Under the pieces are notes generated by a model. It had not been told where the DNA came from. It worked only from the letters and a program-made list of their open reading frames with translations, and made no database searches. From Streptomyces diastatochromogenes (GTDB taxonomy: Bacteria > Actinomycetota > Actinomycetes > Streptomycetales > Streptomycetaceae), in the NCBI GenBank assembly GCA_001550305.1, contig LRTP01000445.1, forward strand, positions 1 to 64,000: 64,000 nt of DNA, in the 5' to 3' direction. The translations under genes were made by a program, and so were the position numbers. Below are positions 26,408 through 34,055 of the stretch, one piece after another; positions within the stretch are counted from its first letter, which is position 1; each line of letters begins with the position of its first letter.

Positions 26408-28003
26408 TTGGCTGATGTGCTGGTGGTCTCGGTCCAGGTCTCCGATGCTGTCGTGACGGTCCGCGCCCGCACGAGAGCCAGTGTTTCGGCAGGATGCACG
26501 GGATGCGGCCGGCTCAGCACCTGGTGCCACAGCCGCTATGAACGGCTCCTCGCCAATATCGCACTCGCAGGCCGGTCTCTGCGCATCCGCTTGTCGGTAC
26601 GCCGCCTGTACTGCGAGAACCCGACCTGCCCGAAGAAGACCTTCGCCGAGCAAGTTCCGGGGCTGACCGTGAGATACCAGCGGCGCACCCCACAGTTGCA
26701 GCGCCTGGTCGAGGCCGTCGGTGTGGTGCTGGCCGGCCGTGGCGGTGCCCGGATGCTGCGGATCCTGAACGTCACGCTCTCGCGGTGCACCGTCCTGTCT
26801 CAGCTGATGCGGGTGCCGCTTCCGCCATGGGAGACACCCCGGGTGCTGGGGGTGGACGATTTCGCGCTCTACGGCGACACCTACGGCACCCTCCTCGTCG
26901 ATGCCACCACCCGGCTTCCGCTCACCCTCTGGGAGGGACGCGACTCGGAGCAACTCACCGGGTGGCTCCGCGAGCATCCAGGTGTCGAGGTCGCCTGCCG
27001 TGACGGCTCCCTCGCCTACCGCCACGGTCTCACCGTCGGCGCCCCTGATGCCGTGCAGGTCAGCGACCGATTCCATCTGTGGCAGGGCCTCTCTCGACGC
27101 GTCCAGGACATCGCCTCCGCCCACCGCAGCTGCCTGCCCGCAGCACTGCCCCCGGTCAGTGCGACCGATCCGGCACTGGTCGAGGAGAGCGGCGAGAACA
27201 CCGCGGCGGACACACGGGCGGGGCGGCATGCCCGACGGCTGTTCGAGGCCGTCCAGGCGCTGTCCCGCACCGGCCGGAGCCACCGCTCGGTGGCCAGGGA
27301 ACTCGGCCTGGACCACCGCACCGTGGGCAAGTACGCCCGAGCCCGAACCTGGCAGGAAGTGATGCGCCGGCCGCCCCGCAAGCCCTCCGCCCTGGACCCC
27401 TACCTTGACTACCTGCAACAACGCTGGAACGAGGGGCAGCACAGCGCGAAGATCCTGCACGAGGAACTCCAGACCAAGGGCTACTTCGGCCACTACCAGC
27501 GCGTGAAAATGGCCGTCGCACCCCTGCGCCGGGGCCTGCCTCTGGACGAGCCACGGCAGCGGCCGCCCTCCCCGCGCGAGGCCGCCCGCTGGATCACCAC
27601 CCATCCGAACCGCCGAAGCCCACACATCAACGACTGCCTGGCCCGGCTCCTCGACCAGTGCCCTGAACTCCGGCACACCCACGACCTGGTCCGTCGGTTC
27701 GCCGTAATGCTCGACAACCGTGACGCGGCACCCCTGGCAGGCTGGCTGGACGACCTCGCAAACAGCGGGCTGACCCCTCTCGCCGGCCTCGCCAGAGCCT
27801 TGCGCGAAGACCGGGATGCCGTCACTCGGGGAATCGCCACCCCCTACAACTCCGGGGTCAACGAAGGGCGCATCACCGACGTCAAGCTACAGAAACGCCT
27901 GATGGCCGGCCGCGCCGGCGTCCCCCTTCTCCGTCACCGCGTTGTCCTGATCGCCCACTTCCGCCGCCGCGATGCGGACCGGCCCATCGTGTCACCGAGG
28001 TGA
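26408..28003 (+). CDS. ISL3-family transposase
   Basis: 531 residues from TTG 26408. It has an N-terminal zinc finger (CTGCGRLSTWCHSRYER, then LYCENPTCPKKTFAEQVPGL), a helix-turn-helix (VVLAGRGGARMLRILNVTLSR), and the DDE_Tnp_ISL3 core with VLGVDDFALYGDTYGTLLVD, VSDRFHLWQGL and the C-terminal PYNSGVNEGRITDVKLQKR containing the catalytic Glu. It is full length, with no break seen, so it may be active. The start is uncertain: the coding-like frame extends upstream (ELASLLPQLADV) without ATG or GTG. The end overlaps the right inverted repeat. Confidence 0.9.
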   Translation: MADVLVVSVQVSDAVVTVRARTRASVSAGCTGCGRLSTWCHSRYERLLANIALAGRSLRIRLSVRRLYCENPTCPKKTFAEQVPGLTVRYQRRTPQLQRLVEAVGVVLAGRGGARMLRILNVTLSRCTVLSQLMRVPLPPWETPRVLGVDDFALYGDTYGTLLVDATTRLPLTLWEGRDSEQLTGWLREHPGVEVACRDGSLAYRHGLTVGAPDAVQVSDRFHLWQGLSRRVQDIASAHRSCLPAALPPVSATDPALVEESGENTAADTRAGRHARRLFEAVQALSRTGRSHRSVARELGLDHRTVGKYARARTWQEVMRRPPRKPSALDPYLDYLQQRWNEGQHSAKILHEELQTKGYFGHYQRVKMAVAPLRRGLPLDEPRQRPPSPREAARWITTHPNRRSPHINDCLARLLDQCPELRHTHDLVRRFAVMLDNRDAAPLAGWLDDLANSGLTPLAGLARALREDRDAVTRGIATPYNSGVNEGRITDVKLQKRLMAGRAGVPLLRHRVVLIAHFRRRDADRPIVSPR

Positions 28004-28053
28004 TCTCCGGCTACGAAAATCTTGCCAGAGCCACGTTCACGTGTACGCCGACA
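27973..28053 (-). repeat. Right inverted repeat of ISL3-type element
   Basis: Mirror of 26274-26354 at 80 of 81 positions. The transposase stop (28001-28003) lies within it. Confidence 0.9.
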
Positions 28054-28613
28054 CGCACCAACTGCCCCGCCACCGCCTGCCGGTTCACCTCCGGCAGCGC
28101 CGCCCACACCTGCCTGCGCCCGCAGCCAGAGCGCGAGCTTGGCCCGCTTGGCTCTCGACGCAACTGACCGACCGGATCCGCGAACTCGCAGGCCAGGGCA
28201 TCGGCGCCAGCGGGATCGCCGACCGCCTTCAAGCCGAGGGCTTCCGGCCGGGCAAGGGCGGCAAACGGATCTCGGCAGCCACCGTCCGCGCCCTCATGTG
28301 CCGCCTCGCCTGCCCAGCAGGCCGTGTCCACCGGCACCGCCCCGCGCCACCCGGCGAGGAGCCCGGCCCGGACGAGTGGTGGCTCAAGCACCTGGCCGCC
28401 GAGCTGGACATGACCACCTCCACCCTCTACGCCTGGATCAACCGCGGCTGGATCACCACCCGCCGGGAGAGCTGCTGGCCCCACCGCCTTATCGCCCACG
28501 CCGACCAGCGGGAACTCGCCGAACTCCGCGAACGCCGGACACGTCCGCCTGGCTGGTACAGCCGCCGCATCTGGACCGAGACCGCCGAAACAGCACAGCA
28601 ACAGACTCCATGA
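28054..28613 (+). pseudogene. C-terminal fragment of a recombinase-like protein
   Basis: About 185 residues are open without a start of their own. A helix-turn-helix of the recombinase type (IRELAGQGIGASGIADRL, then ISAATVRALMCRL) is followed by a second DNA-binding-like unit (EWWLKHLAAELDMTTSTLY, WINRGWITTRRES) and a conserved tail (RPPGWYSRRIWTE). It resembles the C-terminal region of actinobacterial recombinase-family proteins. The N-terminal catalytic part is missing, cut off at the ISL3-type element. Confidence 0.55.
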
Positions 28614-28633
28614 GTGCACTGTGCTTGACAGAT

Positions 28634-29320
28634 CTCGACGACCCAGCGTCGCGGGATCACCTTGAAGCCTTTGACGCCGGGGTCGCGTTGGACGACTTCC
28701 ACGTCGATGCCGAGGCGGGCGCCGTGGTCGATGGCTTTGGTGCGGTAGCCGGTGTCGGCCCATGCTTTGGTCACGCGAGGGCGAGTGGCGGCGATGTGGG
28801 ACATCAGGTGCATGCCGCCGACGTTGTCGGAAACGCTCGCCGCGGTGACCCAGACAGCCAGGAGCAGGCCGAGGGTGTCCACCCCGATATGGCGCTTGCG
28901 ACCTGCGATTTTCTTGCCGGCATCGATGCCCTGGCTGGTTGCGGGCACGTTCGCGGAGGTCTTCACGCTCTGCGCGTCCAGTACGCAGGCGGTTGGCTCG
29001 CCGTCGCGGCCTTCGGCTTCCCGGACCAGGCGCCGCAGGAGACCGTTGAGTTGGTCGAAGATGCCTTCTTTTTGCCAGGCGGCGAAGTAGCCGTAGACCG
29101 TTTCCCACGGCGGGAAGTCGTGGGGCAGGTAACGCCAGGCAATGCCGGTGCGGTCGACGTAGAGGATGGCGTCCATGAGGCGGCGCAGGTCGTGCTCAGG
29201 CGGGCGGCCGATGTCGAGACCCTTGCCTCTGCGCTCGGACCGCCAGGTGGTGAGCGTGGGCTCGATCAGTTCCCAGCGCGCATCGGAGAGGTCGCTGGGA
29301 TACGGGCGGTGTCGCGTCAT
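28634..29320 (-). pseudogene. IS5-family transposase, C-terminal end missing
   Basis: From ATG 29320: RPYPSDLSDARWELIEPTL, DAILYVDRTGIAWRYLPHDF, VYGYFAAWQKEGIFDQLN, the catalytic VLDAQSVKTSANV, GRKRHIGVDTLGLLLAVWV, and KAWADTGYRTKAIDHG. It stops at FKVIPRRWVVE (28634), where about 40 residues including the catalytic Glu region (normally ERTFAWL...) should follow. It is truncated against the recombinase fragment. Confidence 0.85.
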
Positions 29321-29900
29321 GTTTCGGTAGTACCGTCGAGCAGGCCGCCTCCCCAGGGCGCAAACGAATTTAACCGGGGGCGCGTTGGGATCAGACAGGA
29401 GCGAACGCAACGAAACGGGTCGCCGAACGACGACACGAATCCCTTGCCCCGCATCAGGCACGTCTGCCCCGAGAGCCCCATACCGGCTCGGTCTGCGAAT
29501 CGACGCCAAACAACCCCGGCGGGACAAAACGCTCTTTAAGGGTCGGTACCGGCGTTGACGGATTTGAGAGGCATCTGGCCGTCCGCTTCTCACGCCCGTC
29601 AACGCCGCGCCGCTGCGGGCGGCTGCCGGGAGCCGCCCATCGGCCGCGGGCGCACACTGATCGCAGACTCCCCTGGCTGCTGCTGACAGCCCCGGCGCAG
29701 ATGGAACCAACCTCCGTCACACGCAGAGGAGGGTCTTGCAGCGGGCTCCTTCGAACGGGTAGGCGACGGGGGCGTACTGAGATCCTCTCTGACAGGGAAC
29801 AACATGATCACGGCGATCGCAGCACTATCGTGCCACTGCCTGCCGCGGCGCCGCCCTTCGCGCAACCGACCACCGGTTCGACAAGTAGCCGCAACACAAC
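29321..29900. other. Degenerate stretch, no intact gene
   Basis: About 580 bases between the IS5 fragment and the small frame at 29904 with no recognisable product. Probably old insertion-sequence ends and gene scraps. GC-rich short mirror sequences occur around 29600-29650 (GCGGGCGGCTGCC and GGGAGCCGCCC). Confidence 0.4.
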
Positions 29901-29903
29901 GCC

Positions 29904-29978
29904 TTATGCAAGGCCGATAAACGCGGACAGAATAGCGCCGAACAACAGCGCCAGAAGCCTCTTACGGTTGCCGTTCAC
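29904..29978 (-). CDS. Possible 24-residue hydrophobic peptide
   Basis: GTG 29978 follows a strong ribosome binding site (GAAGGAG) at normal spacing. The product begins MNGNRKRL and continues as one hydrophobic helix (LALLFGAILSAFIGLA) before a TAA. It resembles either a tiny single-span membrane peptide or a signal sequence whose mature part has been lost. No homologue is known to me; support is only the ribosome binding site and composition. Confidence 0.3.
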   Translation of the reverse strand: MNGNRKRLLALLFGAILSAFIGLA

Positions 29979-30060
29979 TCCGGTTCTCCTTCTCAACCTG
30001 GGAGGTAACCGGCGAGCGCACGAAGACTCGACCGGCCACATACGGATCATGCGCCGGGCC

Positions 30061-30249
30061 TTGCTGCCCGACATCGACATGGAGTCCGCCCATCGGCTGG
30101 AGTGCTACGACGCGACCTTCGAACGCTTCGGCAAGGAACGAGTCGCGGTCACCGCGATGCCCGAGATCTATCGGGCGCGCAGGGCCCTGCGCGACGTCGG
30201 CGTTGCTCTCGGAATCGCGCCCGCAGACATCAACCGGATCGCCAAAACG
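30061..30249 (+). pseudogene. Internal scrap of DNA polymerase III alpha subunit
   Basis: 63 residues, LLPDIDMESAHRLECYDATF, FGKERVAVTAMPEIYRARRA, LRDVGVALGIAPADINRIAKT, match the conserved DnaE core (PDID-catalytic region and ERVA-MPxTYRARxAxRD). Nothing of DnaE precedes or follows, so it is a relic of rearrangement. It lies about 117 bases from the tniQ stop and may mark where the Tn7-like element or a deletion ended. Confidence 0.7.
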
Positions 30250-30366
30250 TCGGAATCCAGATGCGTCGAACATGGAAGGTGTCGGCCGATGGTGATTAAT
30301 CGGCACCTTCCCTTCAGTCGAATCGATGACAGAGAGTGATCCGGCACTGGGCTTCGTGAGGTCACG

Positions 30367-32925
30367 TTAACCGGGCATGATTGACTTTGGTGTCGCTTCG
30401 TTGTCGAGAAGAGCAATGAGATGCCGCGCCTCACCAAGGAAGGCGGCTCCTGTCCGAGCGATGGACAGCGGGTTGGTCCGTGCGATCACGGTGGTGCCCA
30501 GGGCAGATTCGATATCCCGCAACTGTTTGCGGAGGGTGGTTGGACAGATGCCGAGCGATTTTGCCGCAGCCGTGACGTGGGGGTGACCGGGGATGTGTAG
30601 GAGGTTGCGTAGCCGTGTCAGGCAGTTTCGCGTTCTGCTCAGACGTTGCATTGTCGGCGAGAGGGTGACGTTCAGCGAGGCGAAGGGGTTCGAATAGGGT
30701 CCCTCGGGGCGTCGCGGGATGCCCCACCGCTGGAGCTGATCGGACACGCTGTCCTTGTGTACTCCGACCTCTCGTGCGATGTCGGGGACACTGCGGCCCT
30801 TGAGCGAGTATTCCGTGTCCAGCCACTCGCGGGAAACCTTGGCCGGCAGGAGAGGAGGACAGCCGCGAGTCCGTCGGGAGGCGATGTTGACCTCGGCGAG
30901 AGCTCGACGGACGGTGGTGTCGCTGCACCCCGCCATTTGTGCGACTTTGGTGAAGGAGAGTCCCTGTTCCAGGTAGAGACGTCGCAATTCTTCAGAAGCG
31001 AGAAGGCCCTGGCGAGGGATATTGCGTCCCTGAGCCGGTAAACGGGACGCAGACGGCAGCGGAGCACTGCTTCCTATCGATTCGATGTGCAGCAGGATGT
31101 GATCCTCGCTGATGCCCATGGTGTCCGCGATCTGTGCCAGTGGATGGCCCGGGACCAGCAACGCGCTGAGCTTTGCAGTGTTGATTGTGTCGGGATCTAT
31201 GCCGGGGTAGGCAACATCGTCGAGCCAGGCTGGTGGTGGCTGCCAGAGCACGGGTTCATCAATGCCGTGGGCCTTGAGATTCGCAGTTGCCTGCTGAAGG
31301 AGAAAATCTCTGAACTCGCCGGAGAACTGCTGTGAAAGGTCCGCGTTCCAGGCCGGGGTGCGGGACGAGGTGCCGGGGTCGGCTCCGAGGAGGAGTCTGA
31401 GCAGACGCCATCGCAGTCTCTTGGTGTGCACTGGGCCGTTGCGCAGCCCACGGCGTCGGCAATACTCCCGAAGAGCATTCAGGTCAAAACTCACGCTGGC
31501 CTCGGAGAAGGTAGTCCGCCGCCTGTGGTAGTCGATTGGGACCGGATGGGTGTCCAGGGCGCGGGCCAACAAAACGAGGACGGCGTCGAGTTCATCGGGT
31601 CGTTGCTTGTCGAGTGAAGTGTCGAGCGCTTCCCTGTTGCCGTATGCGCGGGGGTTGCCCAGCAGTGTAGCGGCTTGGGGGTAGTCCCAGAAAGTTCCGG
31701 GCATCAAGAGCAGCGTTGCGCATGCCCGGCGAAGCCCCGCGAGCCGGAAGACGGGTTCGGGTAGCCGGGGCAGGATACGTATGGTCCAGGCTGGCCACAG
31801 CATCGCCGGAAGCCGGGATGCTCGAAGCTGTACGTCCTCGTCGGTGAGGGTCGGCCAGGCCGGATTGGCCGTGGCAGCGCCATAACGTAGCCGTGCTGTC
31901 CAGGTCAGTTCGCTGGCCACCACAGACAGGGCGCGCGAGGTCACTTCAGGTCCGGCTGGTACCCAGTTGGCGAGCCAGGGCGTCGGATGCGCACGGTGGC
32001 GCCGCAAGCGGTCGGTGCCCATCAGCCAGGAAAAGACAGCATCGCTGTCGTCCCGTTCTCGATGCAGCGCGATGCTGGCGATGGCTGTGCCGATGGCGGC
32101 GTTGTGGGAGTCGCTTCCGCCGTGGTGGCATTGAGCTTCTGGCAAGCCGCCGCCGCACTCTACGAGCACTGCGTGGACCACGGCAGGTGCCGAATCCAGT
32201 GTGCTGCGGAGACTGAGCAGGGCCGAGTGGGCAAGCGCCGCCAGTTCACGACCGCGCTGCGCGGCCGCATCGCGGGGCACCCCGATCCGCAGGACCTCCG
32301 AGTTGACCTCCTCCTGGGCCTTCATCACCAGGGAGCCCGGAGGAAGCAAGGGGGTGGCAGCGTGCGGGAGGAAGAAGCCGCAGCGGACGGCATGAGCAGA
32401 GCCTGTGCCGTAGAGACAGACTCCCGAAGGAGTGTTCCGCAGCTGGCGCCGCCCGTGGACCAGGGGCGGTTGTCCGCACTCCGGGCATCGGTCGAGCAAC
32501 ATAGTGCCGTGACGGGTGCAGGCGAACGACCACGGCAGCCGCCAGGCAATCTGCCAGCGTCCTGCGGTTTCGTCGAGGCAGCGGGGGCAGTAGCGGGTGC
32601 TGTTGCCGGTGTGCCGCCAATGCGGTGGCCGGATGAGACGGCGCGTCGGGCGGTCGATGGTGACGGCCAGGTCGTCCCAGGGTTGGAGCGTCATCGCCGT
32701 CAGACCGTCCGATCCGAGCCCCGTTCGTTTCGACAGCACCTCCTGTTCATGCTCTGTCAGACAGCGGACCATGAGATTGCCGCGGCCTTGAGGCAGACCA
32801 AGAAAGCGCACGAACTGAGGAAGGTCCGTCCGCAGCCGGCGGGAATACGCCGCAAGCCAGCTGTCGAGGGCCTCCCCTTCAAGCGGAGGCACCCAGAGAG
32901 GGATTCGCTCATTGTTCCACGCCAT
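30367..32925 (-). CDS. tniQ: TniQ/TnsD-type target selector with multiple HTH units
   Basis: 852 residues. The N-terminal TniQ domain (WVPPLEGEALDSWLAAYSRR) carries a zinc finger with Cys113, Cys116, Cys136, His139, Cys147 and Cys150. A long middle region contains at least two helix-turn-helix units (GLSFTKVAQMAGCSDTTVRRAL and GRSVPDIAREVGVHKDSVSDQL). The last 75 residues (HVTAAAKSLGICPTTLRKQL, LGTTVIART, GAAFLGEARHL) look like a LysR-type winged helix. In Tn7, TnsD recognises the attachment gene; these units probably do so here. ATG 32925 overlaps the tnsC stop by one base (TGATG); a longer frame upstream to 33093 is only the tnsC shadow. Confidence 0.85.
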   Translation of the reverse strand: MAWNNERIPLWVPPLEGEALDSWLAAYSRRLRTDLPQFVRFLGLPQGRGNLMVRCLTEHEQEVLSKRTGLGSDGLTAMTLQPWDDLAVTIDRPTRRLIRPPHWRHTGNSTRYCPRCLDETAGRWQIAWRLPWSFACTRHGTMLLDRCPECGQPPLVHGRRQLRNTPSGVCLYGTGSAHAVRCGFFLPHAATPLLPPGSLVMKAQEEVNSEVLRIGVPRDAAAQRGRELAALAHSALLSLRSTLDSAPAVVHAVLVECGGGLPEAQCHHGGSDSHNAAIGTAIASIALHRERDDSDAVFSWLMGTDRLRRHRAHPTPWLANWVPAGPEVTSRALSVVASELTWTARLRYGAATANPAWPTLTDEDVQLRASRLPAMLWPAWTIRILPRLPEPVFRLAGLRRACATLLLMPGTFWDYPQAATLLGNPRAYGNREALDTSLDKQRPDELDAVLVLLARALDTHPVPIDYHRRRTTFSEASVSFDLNALREYCRRRGLRNGPVHTKRLRWRLLRLLLGADPGTSSRTPAWNADLSQQFSGEFRDFLLQQATANLKAHGIDEPVLWQPPPAWLDDVAYPGIDPDTINTAKLSALLVPGHPLAQIADTMGISEDHILLHIESIGSSAPLPSASRLPAQGRNIPRQGLLASEELRRLYLEQGLSFTKVAQMAGCSDTTVRRALAEVNIASRRTRGCPPLLPAKVSREWLDTEYSLKGRSVPDIAREVGVHKDSVSDQLQRWGIPRRPEGPYSNPFASLNVTLSPTMQRLSRTRNCLTRLRNLLHIPGHPHVTAAAKSLGICPTTLRKQLRDIESALGTTVIARTNPLSIARTGAAFLGEARHLIALLDNEATPKSIMPG

Positions 32926-34055
32926 CAGGCAGACTTCCTGCCGCTTCTGCGTTGCGGCTTCGCGGTCAGAAGACCGGCCTCGATGGCAGCAACCAACTCC
33001 AGCCGTTCCTCCTCGGCCGCGGCATCGTTCTTGATCTTGCTCATGAGCTCGACGTCCAGCCGTTCGTGGCCGGTTTTGATTGCGCGGTAGCAACCGCGGT
33101 TGATCAGGGCCATGAGAGAGGCGAAGTGACCGCTGGAGTGGGCCAGGAGATGGTCCGCGAGGTCGTCAGCGAGCATGCCCGGATACTTGTCGGCCAACAC
33201 GAGCTTCTTCTCGATCGTCAGCAACACCTTGCGGAACTCCACGCGCCCGGGCTCGTCCTCCACCTGGAATGGGCGCAGGGTCAGCGCCGTGGTGCGCCGT
33301 CCGAACTGGGCGTGCAGAGCCTCGGTCGAGGAACGTCCCTCGGTCAGAATCCCGCGGTCTCGGACACCCACGCCGACGTAGATCAAGGTCACCGGGAAGG
33401 TGTTGGACAGGAACTTCAGCTGATTGACGAGCCGAGCCGAGTTGGAGTTCGCCGACGCCAGGAAGTGGATGTCGTCGATGATGAAGACGGACGTTCTCAG
33501 GCTCAGCACAGCGTCGACTGCTCGCTCCGCCAGCGTGTCCGCGTCTCCGTTGGTGGGCAGCCGGTAAAATCGGCAGATCGCTGCGTTGAGACCGCGGATT
33601 TGGGTGTTGCCCGTCAACGCGATATAGATGACGGGCACTCGGCGATGACCTTCGGGTGTCGTCTCGCCGCGTACCCTGTTCTCCTCCTGGTGGAAGTCGC
33701 GGCCGAACTCACGCACTGCGGTGCTTTTCCCGATCCCGGGGTAGGCGTCGACCAACGCGGCGGGCTTGGCCTTGTCGCCGTCCTGGCGGTTCGAACCGAC
33801 GATCTCGTACAGATCGTCGTGAAGTTCGAGAAGTTGAGGCGTTTTGATAGGGCCGATGTTGGCATGCCAGACGTGACGGATGTCGTTGTAACGCAGCAGA
33901 TCCTGCCGCGACATGGCGGCCATCTGCTTACGCGTCAGCAACGGCGGCTGGAGCCGATCGGGTCCGTTGACCACCTCCAACCAGCCGTCTAGACGCGTGG
34001 GTGAGTACTGGCGGTCGTCACCCTCGAAAACGTCCCGCGTAAGCGACCTGGTCAA
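32925..34055 (-). CDS. tnsC: TnsC/TniB-type AAA+ transposition regulator
   Basis: 376 residues. Walker A is DAYPGIGKST (about 103-112) and Walker B is VFIIDDIHFL (about 190-199); a sensor-like region is LIYVGVGVRDRG. A region of about 85 residues before the ATPase core (RYNDIRHVWHANIGPIKTP) is typical for TnsC/TniB proteins, which bridge transposase and target selector by ATP-dependent filament formation on DNA. It overlaps tnsB by 4 bases (ATGA) and tniQ by 1. It is intact. Confidence 0.88.
   Translation of the reverse strand: MTRSLTRDVFEGDDRQYSPTRLDGWLEVVNGPDRLQPPLLTRKQMAAMSRQDLLRYNDIRHVWHANIGPIKTPQLLELHDDLYEIVGSNRQDGDKAKPAALVDAYPGIGKSTAVREFGRDFHQEENRVRGETTPEGHRRVPVIYIALTGNTQIRGLNAAICRFYRLPTNGDADTLAERAVDAVLSLRTSVFIIDDIHFLASANSNSARLVNQLKFLSNTFPVTLIYVGVGVRDRGILTEGRSSTEALHAQFGRRTTALTLRPFQVEDEPGRVEFRKVLLTIEKKLVLADKYPGMLADDLADHLLAHSSGHFASLMALINRGCYRAIKTGHERLDVELMSKIKNDAAAEEERLELVAAIEAGLLTAKPQRRSGRKSA

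Larger units (their letters stand above)
26274..28053 (+). mobile_element. ISL3-type insertion sequence with 81-bp inverted ends
   Basis: A 1,780-bp unit bounded by inverted repeats 26274-26354 and 27973-28053 that match at 80 of 81 positions (the mismatch is C/G near 26287). An inner point GGCTCTGGCAAG (26295; mirrored at 28032) resembles ISL3-family ends, so the classic element may be 26295-28032 with 21 bp of extra mirrored flank. The 8-base flanks (ACGGACGC left, CGCACCAA right) do not match, so there is no target duplication. It sits between an IS630 fragment and a recombinase fragment. Confidence 0.85.

Noticed and set aside
28608..28636. AGTGCACTGTGCTTGACA as the left Tn7-like end
   Set aside because: Only loosely similar to the right-end repeats, single copy, and located at the junction of two IS remnants.
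29641..29680. GGGCGCACACTGATCGCAG as a left-end TnsB site
   Set aside because: Resembles the right-end repeat weakly, and no second spaced copy or TGT end is present.
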